43,734 nucleotides of DNA from contig FR892680.1 of assembly GCA_000433535.1 (NCBI GenBank), forward strand, positions 52,849-96,582, in the 5' to 3' direction. This document shows, one piece after another, positions 7,711 to 18,200 of the stretch. Made by a program: the position numbers and the translations under genes. The notes beneath the pieces were generated by a model. That model saw only the letters and a list, made by a program, of their open reading frames with translations, searched no databases and had not been told where the DNA came from. Source of the DNA: Dorea sp. CAG:317. GTDB taxonomy: Bacteria > Bacillota > Clostridia > Lachnospirales > Lachnospiraceae. Within the stretch, counting starts at the first letter, position 1. Each line of letters opens with the position of its first letter.

Positions 7711-9078
7711 TTACTTACTCTTGTTTTTGAAATTTTTGAAGTAATCATCATGTACTTTCTTGATCGTACCACTCAGGAAGATCAGACCGATAAAGTTCGG
7801 AATTACCATCATAGAGTTGAAGCAGTCTGCCATATTCCATACAAGGTCAACCTGTGCAAGTGATCCAAGCACTACGCAGATACATACGAGTACAGAGTAG
7901 ATCTTTACTGCTTTTGGTCCGAATAAGTATTTAATATTTGCCTGTCCGAAGAAGTACCATCCTATAATTGTTGAGAACGCGAAGAAGAACATACATATTG
8001 CAATGAAGATATCTCCGCCTTTTCCATATAATGTAGAGAATGCATACTGGCTAAGTTCAGCTCCTGTAAGTCCTGTCGGAATAGATTTTGTTGTAATAAT
8101 AACAAGTGCTGTCAGGTTCAATACTATGAATGTATCAATGAACACACCTGTCATAGCTACGAATCCCTGCTCTACCGGATGATTTACCTTTGCCACTGCA
8201 TGTGCGTGAGGGGTAGAACCCATACCTGCTTCATTAGAGAAAAGTCCTCTTGCAACACCCTTTGTAAGAGCAAGTTTTACTGTTGCACCGACTGCTCCAC
8301 CGGAAATTGCGGATGGATTGAATGCTCCCACAATAATCGCATGGAAAGCGTAAGGAATACTTCTCCAGTTTGCAATAATAACGATCAAAGCTCCAACAAT
8401 ATAAAGTGCTGCCATAACCGGAACGATGGTCTCTGTTACTTTCGCGATACGCTTCATACCACCTACGAATACGAAAAACGCAATAACTGCTACGATCACA
8501 CCCATAACAGGCTGTGGAATTCCAAATGCTGTATGGAAAGATGCTGCGATTGAGTTAGACTGTACTGCATTTCCCATAAATCCAAGTGCAAAAATGATTA
8601 AAACTGCGAAAAGTGCTGCAAGGAATTTACCAAATTTTCCAGAAAATGCTGCACGGATATAATATACAGGTCCTCCTGTCACTTCTCCGTCTACGCCCAC
8701 CTGTTTGTATTTCTGAGCCATCAATGCCTCTGCATAAATGGTTGCCATTCCTAAAAATGCTGCGATCCACATCCAGAAAATTGCTCCCGGTCCGCCAATT
8801 GCAATCGCTGTTGCAGCACCTGCGATATTACCGGTTCCAACCTGTGCCGCAATCGCTGTTGCCAGTGCCTGGAAAGAAGACATTCCGTCTGCATCTGCGT
8901 CGCCTTTCTTATGGAACAATCCACCGAAAGTTCTTCTCATTCCTTCGCCGAAGCCACGCACCTGAATGAAGCCCAGTCTCAATGTAAACCAGATACCTCC
9001 GCCAAGCAGTGCAATGATCAAAATGTAGTCTGCCAGATAGTGTTGAATTGTTAAAACTATGTTGTTTAAAGTATCCAC
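7711..9078 (-). CDS. Sodium:alanine/glycine symporter, AgcS family
   Basis: The 455-residue multi-spanning membrane protein has the family hallmarks TLRLGFIQVRGF, TAIAAQVGTGNIAGAATAI, the GGPGAIFWMW segment, VKLALTKGVARGLFSNEAGMGS and a C-terminal tail ending in lysines. AgcS proteins import alanine and glycine with Na+. The start was set to GTG 9078 because AAAGGAGGG lies six bases upstream; the open frame extends to 9156 but without a ribosome site. It sits directly upstream of the glycine riboswitch and on the same strand. Its own leader has no glycine aptamer that I can see. It probably feeds glycine to the reductase. Confidence 0.92.
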   Translation of the reverse strand: MDTLNNIVLTIQHYLADYILIIALLGGGIWFTLRLGFIQVRGFGEGMRRTFGGLFHKKGDADADGMSSFQALATAIAAQVGTGNIAGAATAIAIGGPGAIFWMWIAAFLGMATIYAEALMAQKYKQVGVDGEVTGGPVYYIRAAFSGKFGKFLAALFAVLIIFALGFMGNAVQSNSIAASFHTAFGIPQPVMGVIVAVIAFFVFVGGMKRIAKVTETIVPVMAALYIVGALIVIIANWRSIPYAFHAIIVGAFNPSAISGGAVGATVKLALTKGVARGLFSNEAGMGSTPHAHAVAKVNHPVEQGFVAMTGVFIDTFIVLNLTALVIITTKSIPTGLTGAELSQYAFSTLYGKGGDIFIAICMFFFAFSTIIGWYFFGQANIKYLFGPKAVKIYSVLVCICVVLGSLAQVDLVWNMADCFNSMMVIPNFIGLIFLSGTIKKVHDDYFKNFKNKSK

Positions 9079-9127
9079 AACACGCCCTCCTTTATAGATT
9101 ATTTGAATAATGTAATATGTTGTATCT

Positions 9128-9156
9128 ATCATAACACTCTCGTTATTTTTACGCAA
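9128..9156 (-). promoter_or_regulatory. Promoter of the AgcS symporter gene
   Basis: TTGCGT (9156-9151) and TATGAT (9133-9128) with a 17-base spacer lie about 50 bases ahead of the GTG start. Confidence 0.6.
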
Positions 9157-9230
9157 TATTAATAAATTCTTTATATTATTTTTATTCAGTTTTCACAGTT
9201 TTCTATTTTATTTACCCAAAAACAGAAAAT

Positions 9231-9268
9231 AAAAAATGGCTGAAAACGTTGATTTTCAGCCATTTTTA
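9231..9268 (-). terminator. Terminator after purB
   Basis: A near-perfect hairpin: AAAAATGGCTGAAAA (9232-9246) against TTTTCAGCCATTTTT (9253-9267), with a 6-base loop. It is flanked by A and T runs, so it could work in both directions, and it lies about 65 bases after the purB stop. Confidence 0.85.
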
Positions 9269-9331
9269 TTTCTTAACTTTTTCTTAACTTTGATAAATTT
9301 TCGTCAATATTGCTAATAATTTATCACTATC

Positions 9332-10765
9332 TTACACGTTGATCTCCGCCTTCACGCCAAGAATATCTTTATTTTCTTCAAGCATTGGGCGAATCACATT
9401 GTCAAGATACGCCTCTACCTGAATCGGAGCACGTCCGACATACTTTGACGGTTCCATCGTTTTCTTCAATTCGTCAAGGCTTAAACCAAATGCCGGATCA
9501 TCCGCAATCAGCTCAAGAAGGTTATTGTCCAATCCTTTTTCCTTGACGTTACGGCCTGCTTCCATAGACAGTTCACGAATTCTCTCATGGAGCTCCTGAC
9601 GGTCTCCCCCTGCTTTTACCGCATCCATCATAATATTCTCTGTTGCCATAAACGGAAGCTCGGACATCAGACGTTTTTCAATCACCTTCGGATATACAAC
9701 AAGACCATCTACAACATTCAGGCACAGATCTAAGATTCCATCGATGGCAAGAAATCCTTCCGGCACGCTCAAGCGCTTATTCGCAGAATCATCCAGTGTT
9801 CTCTCAAACCACTGTGTCGCAGATGTGATGGCTGGATTTAACGCATCGATCATCACATAACGGGACAGTGAAGCAATTCGTTCACTTCTCATTGGATTTC
9901 TCTTATATGCCATAGCTGAAGAGCCAATCTGTGTCTTTTCAAATGGTTCCTCCACCTCTTTCAAATGCTGCAAGAGGCGAATATCATTGGAGAACTTATG
10001 CGCACTGGCTGCAATTCCCGCAAGCACATTCAGCACTCTTGTATCTACTTTTCTTGAATAAGTCTGTCCGGATACCGGATAACATGCCTGAAATCCCATC
10101 TTCCGGGCGATCATCGGATCAATCTTATCAATTGTTTCCTGATCTCCGTCGAAGAGTTCTAAAAAGCTTGCCTGCGTACCGGTTGTTCCCTTTGAGCCAA
10201 GAAGCTTAAGGCTTCCTCTTACATACTCCAGATCTTCCAGATCCATGAAAAACTCCTGCATCCAAAGGGTTGCTCTCTTGCCTACTGTTGTCGGCTGTGC
10301 CGGCTGGAAATGAGTAAAGGCAAGTGTCGGAAGTTCTTTGTACTCATCTGCAAATTTTGCAAGTTCGGCAATTACATTTACCAGTTTTGTCTTCACAAGA
10401 TCCAACGCTTCTGCCATGAGGATTACATCTGTATTATCTCCCACATAACAAGAGGTTGCTCCCAGATGAATGATTCCCTTTGCTTTCGGACACTGCTGAC
10501 CATAAGCATATACATGAGACATTACGTCATGGCGGACGATCTTCTCGCGTTCTTTTGCCACTTCATAGTTAATGTCCTCTGCATGTTCTTTCAATTCGTC
10601 AATCTGCTCCTGAGTGATGGAAAGTCCCAGTTCCTTCTCAGTCTCAGCAAGTGCAATCCAAAGTTTTCTCCATGTGCGGAACTTCTTGTCCGGTGAAAAG
10701 ATATACTGCATCTCCTTACTTGCATATCGCTCAGAAAGCGGGCTTTGATATCTGTCGTTTGTCAT
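9332..10765 (-). CDS. purB: Adenylosuccinate lyase
   Basis: The 477-residue enzyme carries the fumarase/aspartase superfamily signature GSSAMAYKRNP (residues 281-291), the conserved THFQPAQPTT around residue 151 and HLGATSCYVGDNTD near 100. It splits SAICAR to AICAR and adenylosuccinate to AMP, both with release of fumarate, in purine biosynthesis. It has its own promoter and terminator and looks monocistronic. purL lies elsewhere in this window, so purine genes are dispersed here. No anomalies are seen. Confidence 0.96.
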   Translation of the reverse strand: MTNDRYQSPLSERYASKEMQYIFSPDKKFRTWRKLWIALAETEKELGLSITQEQIDELKEHAEDINYEVAKEREKIVRHDVMSHVYAYGQQCPKAKGIIHLGATSCYVGDNTDVILMAEALDLVKTKLVNVIAELAKFADEYKELPTLAFTHFQPAQPTTVGKRATLWMQEFFMDLEDLEYVRGSLKLLGSKGTTGTQASFLELFDGDQETIDKIDPMIARKMGFQACYPVSGQTYSRKVDTRVLNVLAGIAASAHKFSNDIRLLQHLKEVEEPFEKTQIGSSAMAYKRNPMRSERIASLSRYVMIDALNPAITSATQWFERTLDDSANKRLSVPEGFLAIDGILDLCLNVVDGLVVYPKVIEKRLMSELPFMATENIMMDAVKAGGDRQELHERIRELSMEAGRNVKEKGLDNNLLELIADDPAFGLSLDELKKTMEPSKYVGRAPIQVEAYLDNVIRPMLEENKDILGVKAEINV

Positions 10766-10830
10766 TTGCTCATTCTCCTACTCAACTTATTCTTGATTTT
10801 CTTCGTTTACTGTGCGTTTTTGCACATCTT

Positions 10831-10859
10831 AGTATAATACAAAGCAGAGGGAAAATCAA
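10831..10859 (-). promoter_or_regulatory. purB promoter
   Basis: TTGATT (10859-10854), a 17-base spacer and TATACT (10836-10831) on the minus strand. The -35 box and spacer lie inside the terminator hairpin of the preceding ABC transporter operon. Confidence 0.65.
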
Positions 10860-10876
10860 TATTCCCCCTCTGCTTC
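10841..10876 (-). terminator. Terminator of the amino acid ABC transporter operon
   Basis: GCAGAGGG and CCCTCTGC form an 8-bp stem around a 12-base AT-rich interval, 16 bases after the stop of the ATPase gene. On the minus strand the stem is followed by TTTGT. Confidence 0.7.
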
Positions 10877-10891
10877 TTTCTCTAAACATCA

Positions 10892-11578
10892 TTAATCAAT
10901 ATGAAATTTCCCCAGAAATTCTTTCATTCTGGCATGTTCGGAGCTAAACACCTCTTCCGGTGTTCCCTGTACTGCAATCACTCCGCCATCCATGAAAATA
11001 ATCTGGTCAGACACATTTCTTGCAAAATTCATTTCATGTGTCACGATCACCATCGTCATATGTTCTGCCGCCAGATCTTTGATGACCTTCAGGATCTCTC
11101 CGGTAAGTTCCGGGTCTAACGCAGATGTAGGCTCGTCAAAAAACAGGATATCCGGTTTCATAGCAAGCGCTCTCGCTATAGACACACGCTGCTGCTGACC
11201 ACCTGATAACTGAAACGGATAAGCATTTTCCTTATCCTGAAGTCCCATCTTCTTAAGAAGTTCCCTTGCCTCCTTATAAACCTCATCTTTTCCTCTCTTC
11301 TGCACACGGATCGGTGCATCTGTAATATTTTTCATCACTGAAAAATGTGGAAAAAGATTAAAGTTCTGAAAGACAAGTCCAAATGTGCCGTCATATAAGA
11401 TTTCTCCCGCATCCTGTTTCTCCAGACCGGTTGCACACCGAAGGAGCGTTGATTTACCGGAGCCGGATGGTCCGATAATGCCAAGCACCTCGCCCTTTTC
11501 CACTGTCAGGGAAATATCTTTCAACACTTCGACGTCACCAAAACTTTTCTTCACATGTTTTATCTCTAATAAGCTCAT
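10892..11578 (-). CDS. Polar amino acid ABC transporter, ATP-binding protein (GlnQ-like)
   Basis: The 228-residue ATPase has Walker A GPSGSGKST (36-44), the Q-loop VFQNFNLFPH, the signature LSGGQQQR (124-131), Walker B ILFFDEP (144-150) and the switch His in VTHEMNFARNVSD. This matches the HisP/GlnQ group. It is slightly short (about 240 is usual) because the segment between Walker A and the Q-loop is compact. It lies nine bases after the permease, with a GGGGG ribosome site. It energises uptake by the permease and lipoprotein encoded upstream. Confidence 0.93.
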   Translation of the reverse strand: MSLLEIKHVKKSFGDVEVLKDISLTVEKGEVLGIIGPSGSGKSTLLRCATGLEKQDAGEILYDGTFGLVFQNFNLFPHFSVMKNITDAPIRVQKRGKDEVYKEARELLKKMGLQDKENAYPFQLSGGQQQRVSIARALAMKPDILFFDEPTSALDPELTGEILKVIKDLAAEHMTMVIVTHEMNFARNVSDQIIFMDGGVIAVQGTPEEVFSSEHARMKEFLGKFHID

Positions 11579-11587
11579 GACATCCCC

Positions 11588-12238
11588 CTAACGATAGTAG
11601 TTCATTTTCTTCTCCAGACACTCCATAAGAAATGCCACGATGAAGTTAAATACATAATAAAAGATTCCTGCGAACACAAACGGGAGCATCGTCACCTGAG
11701 ACGCCGCCAGCGCTTTCGCAATTGTGAACATCTCCAGAATTCCGATTGTAAATGCAAGCGAAGTATCTTTGACCAGTGTGATCGTCTCATTCGTCACAGA
11801 CGGGAGTACCGTCTTCACTACCTGTGGAAGAATGATCCGCATAAAGGTCTGCGACTTACTGTACCCTAAAATCTGTGCCGCCTCATACTGCCCTTTCGGT
11901 ATAGATTCGATACCACCTCGATAGATCTCCGCAAAGTAAGCGGCGTAATTTAAAATAAATCCAACAGCTACCGCGGTATTCTTCCACGTCGGTGTATTCT
12001 GAATACCGAAAATATAATAAGGTCCGAAGTAAATCACCATAAGCTGAAGCATCAGCGGTGTTCCCCGCATAATTGAAATATATACTTTAAAAACAGCGCG
12101 GATCACCGGATTCTTCGCCATTCTTCCAAAGGAAACAAGAAGTCCCAGCGGAAGAGAGAATATGAGTGTCACCGCAAATATGAGCAGCGATACAACCATA
12201 CCCTCGCTCAATTTACTTAACATGACCGAAATTGTCAT
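11588..12238 (-). CDS. Polar amino acid ABC transporter, permease (HisM/GlnP family)
   Basis: The 216-residue integral membrane protein has about five hydrophobic segments and the conserved EAA-type loop, here YEAAQILGYSKSQTFMRIILPQVVKTVLPS, shortened in the middle only by normal family variation. FxIYISIMRGTPLMLQL-type residues near 52-68 are typical of His/Glu/Arg-family permeases. It probably forms a homodimeric channel, since only one permease gene is present. It is 12 bases downstream of the lipoprotein gene, with GGAG ahead of the ATG. Confidence 0.93.
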   Translation of the reverse strand: MTISVMLSKLSEGMVVSLLIFAVTLIFSLPLGLLVSFGRMAKNPVIRAVFKVYISIMRGTPLMLQLMVIYFGPYYIFGIQNTPTWKNTAVAVGFILNYAAYFAEIYRGGIESIPKGQYEAAQILGYSKSQTFMRIILPQVVKTVLPSVTNETITLVKDTSLAFTIGILEMFTIAKALAASQVTMLPFVFAGIFYYVFNFIVAFLMECLEKKMNYYR

Positions 12239-12250
12239 AAGTAATTCTCC

Positions 12251-13081
12251 TTATTTTCCAATTGTTGTAATATCTTCACCGAACCATTTCTCGGAGATTT
12301 TTGCCATTGTGCCGTCAGCTGCCATTTCTTCCAGTGTCTTCTGCACCTGATCGCGCACTGCCTCATTTCCTTTGGCAAAACCGACACCATATTCTTCTGC
12401 TGCGATCTCATAGTCTAAGATCTTGAACGCTGCATCTCTCTTCTCAATCTGATAAGACGCTACAACGATATCCATTGCCACTGCGTCTACAGCGCCGGAT
12501 TCCAGATTCATAAAGCCTGTATTGTAATCCGGAACAACCTCAAGATTGCCGAATGTTGCCGCCAGCTCCTGATTGTCATCAAGCGCTGCCTGTGCGGAAG
12601 AATCTGTCTGGACATCTACTACTTTCCCTTCCAGATCTTTTTCCGAATTAATTCCGGAATCTTCTCTTACAACAAATACCTGTTTATTATCAAGATAAGC
12701 ATCCGACCATGTATACTCATCTTCTCTTCCGTTCATTGTAAATCCATTCCAGATACAGTCAATTCCGCCGGAGCTTAACTCTGCATCCTTGGAATCCCAT
12801 GCGATCGGTTTTGGTTCAAACTTAAGATCCAGTCTGTCGCACACTTCCTGTGCAAGTTCCAGATCGAATCCCGTATACTCTCCGTCATCTCCTACGAATC
12901 CCATTGGCGGGAAATCCTGGTCGAACCCTACGGTGAATGTATCTCCTGCCTCTTTAGCAGTGTATTCTTTCTTACTTTCACTCTTTCCTTCGTCTTTCTT
13001 CTCTTCCTTGCCGCCACAGCCGGAAAGAACGGTCGCTGCCATCAATGCAAGGGCGAGTAATAATGCTAATCTTTTCTTCAT
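12251..13081 (-). CDS. Amino acid ABC transporter substrate-binding lipoprotein
   Basis: The start at ATG 13081 is supported by GAGGAGG just upstream; the longer frame to 13141 lacks one. The 276-residue protein has a lipoprotein signal peptide ending LSGC (Cys22), a charged Lys/Glu linker, then a family 3 solute-binding fold: TVGFDQDFPPMGF, YTGFDLELAQEV, GGIDCIWNGFTMNGRE and a C-terminal ISEKWFGEDIT. The substrate cannot be read from sequence; glutamate, glutamine, cystine or arginine are all possible. It is the first gene of the transporter operon. Confidence 0.93.
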   Translation of the reverse strand: MKKRLALLLALALMAATVLSGCGGKEEKKDEGKSESKKEYTAKEAGDTFTVGFDQDFPPMGFVGDDGEYTGFDLELAQEVCDRLDLKFEPKPIAWDSKDAELSSGGIDCIWNGFTMNGREDEYTWSDAYLDNKQVFVVREDSGINSEKDLEGKVVDVQTDSSAQAALDDNQELAATFGNLEVVPDYNTGFMNLESGAVDAVAMDIVVASYQIEKRDAAFKILDYEIAAEEYGVGFAKGNEAVRDQVQKTLEEMAADGTMAKISEKWFGEDITTIGK

Positions 13082-13173
13082 ATTCTTATCCTCCTCGTCT
13101 CTTTGCAATCTGCATAGGATATCACTGCGTTGTTTTATCAATTGATTACTTTACCATGCTAAATTGCTATGTA

Positions 13174-13202
13174 ATCGTATCATATCTAGCAGCACTTGTC
13201 AA
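13174..13202 (-). promoter_or_regulatory. Promoter of the amino acid ABC transporter operon
   Basis: TTGACA (13202-13197), a 17-base spacer and TACGAT (13179-13174). The -35 box lies within the last codons of the upstream TPR-like gene, so the two transcription units abut. Confidence 0.7.
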
Positions 13203-13959
13203 TCCTGCGATATTCCTTTTTCCATATTTCCAGTTTTTCATCCGTCACATCCATATCTACGCTTCTGCGTGCCTGCTTCAATTCTTCTTTCAGAAGAGAA
13301 TCCATACTGAGATATACTGAATTTCCCGACAGCATCTTTACATACTCTGCTTCCGGCATAGAACGATACGCACAATACATATAAGCTTTCAGCATCTCCG
13401 GGTCTTCGCTCAGCCGATACGCTTCCTTGTATGCAGCAGCTGCCTCTTCATACAAAAACTGTTGTCCGTACGCGGTCCCCAGACACCCATATACTTTTCC
13501 GTAAAAGCTCTTATCTACCGAATCATCCCATTCATTTTTGACAATTGATTGATAGACAAGAACCGCAAGCGCATACTCTTTGCTTGCAAGCAGACTGTCC
13601 GCTTTGTGTTTTGCACGCTCCACATCTTTTTGATTCTGAAGCTTCTCCAACATATTTTGAACTTTGTTGATCTCACCCGGTGAATAGACATTCGACTTTT
13701 CCAAAATAGTAAGCACAAACTGCTCGGCAGTACAGTTTTTTTCCATCTGTCCCAAAAGCTGATCCGCCAGCTCCCACATATGCAGCTCTTCTCGAATCCA
13801 CTCACACAGCTGACGGTTCATCAGTGTATAATCGATCAGATAGAGGTTATTGCAGATATAATAACACAGCTCTTCAATCGTGTAGATTCTGATATGAACC
13901 CTTGTAATCATATAGGGTTGTTTGGCACGTTTTTTATGACATAGAATTAAACTGCCCAT
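13186..13959 (-). CDS. Uncharacterised TPR-like protein, third gene of the DUF5716/DUF5717-type operon
   Basis: The 257-residue protein begins MGSLILCHKKRAKQPY and has a conserved-looking IYTIEELCYYICNNLYLID segment (about residues 26-44), an N-terminal helical region, then helix pairs resembling TPRs around residues 115-200 (for example ALAVLVYQSIV and AAAAYKEAYRLSEDPEMLKAYMYCAY). No signal peptide or membrane segment is seen. The ATG at 13959 has AGGAGG seven bases upstream and overlaps the end of the preceding gene by 26 bases, so the two are translationally coupled. I recall similar small proteins beside DUF5716-like genes in Lachnospiraceae, but no function is known to me. It ends in Cys-Cys. 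Confidence 0.75.
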   Translation of the reverse strand: MGSLILCHKKRAKQPYMITRVHIRIYTIEELCYYICNNLYLIDYTLMNRQLCEWIREELHMWELADQLLGQMEKNCTAEQFVLTILEKSNVYSPGEINKVQNMLEKLQNQKDVERAKHKADSLLASKEYALAVLVYQSIVKNEWDDSVDKSFYGKVYGCLGTAYGQQFLYEEAAAAYKEAYRLSEDPEMLKAYMYCAYRSMPEAEYVKMLSGNSVYLSMDSLLKEELKQARRSVDMDVTDEKLEIWKKEYRRIDKCC

Positions 13960-15217
13960 TGCTTCCTCCTAAATGTATCACTTTTTCCACCTGAAAATCA
14001 GACGCCGGGAAAAACTCTCCAAATCCCACATCTTTGAACAAAAGATGACATGTCTTCTCATCCAGAAACATCACTTCAATGCGAAGCCTCAGAGAATAAT
14101 CTGTTCTTGGCTTCAACCCTTCAAGGGAAACTGTCTCCACTCTCAGTTCATCCTCTGCAAGCGTCTCGATATGAATCTCAATATCGGAAGTATCTTCCAG
14201 AAGAACCTCCCAGCAGTCATCTGCTTCATACCAGTGTGTTCCCCATGACACAATGGGATACCAGCCTTCCTTGCCATCCACTCTCATCCGAAGAGAGATC
14301 TGCTGCGTCAGGCGGTTTTCATCCAGATAGATGGGTCCATCATCGTAATTTCTGCATTTTCTCATAGATGTATAGCAGGCGCCCTTGCTGTATAAGTTAT
14401 TGCCGATAAATGCACGTCGTCCGTTGCAGAGCACGCGCAGAGAATCGGGATACCAGTTTTTCTCAAACCCTTCTCCGGTCAGGAATACAGAAGACACAAC
14501 CTTCTTCTCAAAAATGTTCTGAATAAATGCCTTAAAATTGTCATCCGCACTCTTTGGCTCCATCTCGCCGAGCACAGGATACATCGCTTCCATCTCTCTT
14601 CGTTCGGCACTTGCCACTTCGTCCACCGTAACAAATAACTGTCCGTTTTCCGCGCCGGCTACGTTCAGTTTCCGAAGCATATAGGCGCGAATCACATCCT
14701 CGTCACTGTAAAACAGCGCCGACTCATACTGCCACAATTCTTTGGGCTGATAGAACATGTACTGACAGAAGCTTTCCTTATAATCCTGGACATAGATATC
14801 TTCTTTGGCAAGTCCCAGATAATGGCCGATTCCCTTCAGCATCTTAGACATATCCACGTTCGTAAATGGTGTAGAAAACGTAATGCACCGAATATCCTCA
14901 AAGTCTTCTAATGTCAGGCTGATAAATTTAGCAAGAAGCCAGACCGCATCCCGCACCCTCGTTCCTACGCGGACCTTCTCACGCCTGAGCGCTTTCTCGA
15001 AAAGATCCGGTATCACAAGCGCCGGATTTCTCTTTGCCAGATGCCTTGCCTCTGTTCCATATACCCAGCGTCCTTTTACATATCCAAGCATCAGAGGAAT
15101 CTGATAACGATCTACAGAGACTTCCATAGTCTCCGGTTCATCCTTCTTCTCATCATAATAACTGATCTGACAGTTTTTTTCATTTAGATCATATCCAAGA
15201 ATACTGCCTCTTCTCAT
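13934..15217 (-). CDS. Hsp70/actin-fold-like protein of unknown function (DUF5716-type)
   Basis: The 427-residue protein follows the layout of an Hsp70 nucleotide-binding domain. A phosphate-1-like SILGYDLNEKNCQISYY opens it (5-21). IPLMLGYVKGRWVYGTEA (40-57) and CITFSTPFTNVDMSKMLKGI (111-130), then IYVQDYKESFCQYM (141-154), match the Hsp70 order. SSVFLTGEGFEK (242-253) and NNLYSKGACY (273-282) resemble the last subdomain. The segment where Hsp70 has the phosphate-2 DxGGGT motif reads ALFYSDEDVIRAY and lacks it, so ATP hydrolysis is doubtful. A beta-rich tail (about 290-420) resembles a substrate-binding domain. I believe this is DUF5716, by recollection only. It is cytoplasmic by prediction. 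Confidence 0.75.
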   Translation of the reverse strand: MRRGSILGYDLNEKNCQISYYDEKKDEPETMEVSVDRYQIPLMLGYVKGRWVYGTEARHLAKRNPALVIPDLFEKALRREKVRVGTRVRDAVWLLAKFISLTLEDFEDIRCITFSTPFTNVDMSKMLKGIGHYLGLAKEDIYVQDYKESFCQYMFYQPKELWQYESALFYSDEDVIRAYMLRKLNVAGAENGQLFVTVDEVASAERREMEAMYPVLGEMEPKSADDNFKAFIQNIFEKKVVSSVFLTGEGFEKNWYPDSLRVLCNGRRAFIGNNLYSKGACYTSMRKCRNYDDGPIYLDENRLTQQISLRMRVDGKEGWYPIVSWGTHWYEADDCWEVLLEDTSDIEIHIETLAEDELRVETVSLEGLKPRTDYSLRLRIEVMFLDEKTCHLLFKDVGFGEFFPASDFQVEKVIHLGGSNGQFNSMS

Positions 15218-15238
15218 TACTTTTCTTCCTCTCTACAT

Positions 15239-18200
15239 CTAGTACATCTTAAAGAGCTTTTGTGCCATAAGCTCCTCTTCTTCAAAATCCAGCATTGCCT
15301 GCTTACGCCTTGCCGGCGACATACGGATCATCGCATTAAGCTTACCGTATTTTCCTTCTCTCTTCCTGCGATGATTGCGAAACTTCGCCTTCTCTGTTGA
15401 AACGCTGTCATTTTCACGAATTTCTTCAAAATAATAGTTCACTTCTTCATCCGCATACAACACAAACTGTTTTACATATATATTTTCACAGACCGGGAAC
15501 AGCGTCTCTGTCTGATAACCGAGACTTTCTCTTCCTGCTCTTCGTATTTTATAAAAGATCTTCACCCTACTGCCCGGCTCCGCCTGATAGGAAACCATGC
15601 ATTTATCATGAAGCTGCACTTCCCTGAGCCATGCAGACTTGTATTTTAGATAAAACGGAAGTACAATCTGCTTCTCACACATTTCCCGAAGCACCATATG
15701 AAGAACTGACGCCATATCCGCAGAATAGTAACGGTCTGAAAAATACGACAGCAACGCCACCTTGCAAATGTCCGGCAACTCTTCCTTCTTCTCACATTCA
15801 TTGGCTATAATATCAAATACACAACGGTTCAGCTCACGCCCAAAGAGCACATACTGTCTTGCGGTATATGCAAGATATGCCTGTTTTAACCGGAAATACA
15901 CATTGTCCGACAGATAATAATCTTCGAAGATCTTCTCCTCTTCAAACATATCTTCCGAAAACAGCATCTGTGTAATAATCCGCTCACTCAATTTGTGGGA
16001 CGGAATTCCGTAGTCTCTTGACACTTTCCACAATGCTTCCATATCAGCAGTTGCTCCGCAGAAATAATTTGCCAGATACATAAGCGTCACCTTATCGTAC
16101 TGCTGTCTTCTGAATAATTCGAAGCACAGATATGTCAGAAATTCATCTTCTGCATAATTATCTTCTCTGATCCTCCTGCTGCACAGCCGGAAGACCTCCT
16201 GTTCTTCAAAGAACTCAATGCCTTTGATCTGCAGATTTTCAAAAGTCGGCTCTTCCTTTTCATCCGTCTCTTTCCATTTTCCGAGCGTTGCACCATATTT
16301 CTTACACATCTCAAGAAATCTCGGTTCATAGAACAACCGCTTCGTCTCGTAAGGAATCGAATCCGTATAATGGCGTCCTTCTATGGACTCCCACACAATC
16401 CTTGATTCCTTATCATACAGGTAAATAATCGCGCCTTCGTCCTCGTTATATGGAACCTTCTGCTTCACAGACCCGTCAGATTCAATGACAAGCACACATT
16501 TCATATTCGGCACTTTTGTAGATACCATATACGCATGACAGATATCTCTCATTGCCTCCATATGCTCCGAAGTCATCTCTTCTTCGGTACAGAATCTTTT
16601 ATAAAGGATTCGCAATGGCTCTGTAATATGCCGTTTCATAAGCTGATCCATTGTAAAGGAGAACATCTGCTCACGGTACTCAAGAAACATTTCCTCACCA
16701 CCCTCTTCGTAAGTCAGAAGATTGGCATAGAGAAATGCTGCCTTCTTATAATCCAGCGAATTACCATGCATGAAATACAGAAAGATAGATCTGGGGAGCG
16801 TTCCCCGCATCCGTTCTGTATCAAGCGTAAGCATATAATATTCATAAAGCTTTGCAATTTTAAGCTTTGCCTTCACTGCTTTCTGATACCACATAAAATA
16901 TTTATTCTGTGTCTTATTTCCTTTGATGAGAAGGGTGCAGATTGTATTTAAGATCATCGGCTCATCATAAGTCTCGTAGTTCCGCTCCAATATGCGGAAC
17001 AACGGTTCACTGTACGCTTTCTGCTGACTGGCAAAATTCGCCACATAGAGCGCCAGTTCCTTCGTCATCAGACGATATTTTGACGCAAAATTAAGTACCT
17101 GGATCTCAAACTTTCCAAGCTTCTTAAGAAGCGTAGGCTTCTCTTGATAGCACAGATATGCCTCCAGATAAAAGAGCACTCCGTGAACCTCAAATTCAAA
17201 CTGCTGCTCCAGAACTTCCAGTTTCTTATATGGATTACGATACCGGTTATCCAGATGAAGAAGCATATAAAGAAGGAACCAGGAGTCCTGATGGCGCATA
17301 TAAGTCTTGCCGATCTCATCAAGCACACGGTCTGTATGCGGTCCCTTTCCACGCACAAGAGCGGTCAGATACAGGTAATAGCAGTTGGTGATGGGATCTT
17401 TTCCTATGGCAAATCGATTGTAATTGTAATTTTCCAATATCCATTTTGCCTCTTCCATCTTCTTGCCGATCACATAAATGTGCGCCTGCAAAAGCTGATA
17501 CATCTCACTCTGCGTCTCGATCTTCCGAATCGCAGCCACCTTCTCTGTAGCGCTCTCTACCCAGTCGTCCAGTCCAATCCTTCCGCCGATGTATCCCACA
17601 TATTCTTTTAACGCCTGCGCATACAAAAGTTCCGGCACATGATGGTTTTCATCATATTCCAGATTCTGCAGCACTTCCACTTCATAGGTCAGCGTCTCAT
17701 ACGGTGTCACAAACCGGATCGCACCGTAGTTTCTTCCGCTGTGAAGCCGCTCCGGACGCACCAGATACTCTACTTCATAATTATTTCCCACGAAATCTTC
17801 CGTCGTAATATCCGGACGGTTTACTTTCAGGAACCGCCCTTCTGTCTCGATATGGATCGGCATAAAGCCCCATGTATTCTTCATGATCGGGATAGTGCCC
17901 TTGGTGGATTCCTTCACATCTTCAAAGAGCATGCCCTCTCCCTGAAGCGTCAGGAAGATACACTCCTTCTGCTTGATCCCCACAAGGAATTCTTCCATTG
18001 CCTGATCTCCGAGAGACCACTTTCTCATATTATCATAGAGATGGAAGATCCTCTCATTTTCATATTTCAGAATCTCATAGAAATCTCTGGAGCGGAACAG
18101 GCGTCCTGCTTCGGAGAAATCTTTGATCGCAAGCTTTCTGAAATCATCCGTGCTCTGCACCTTTCCGTAGCTTGTCATAACATACGGTTTCTCAATAATG

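Noticed and set aside
7673..7712. TGCACAA/TTGTGCA hairpin just after the AgcS gene as a terminator
   Set aside because: The stem is short, the loop is long and purine-rich, and no T-run follows on the minus strand.
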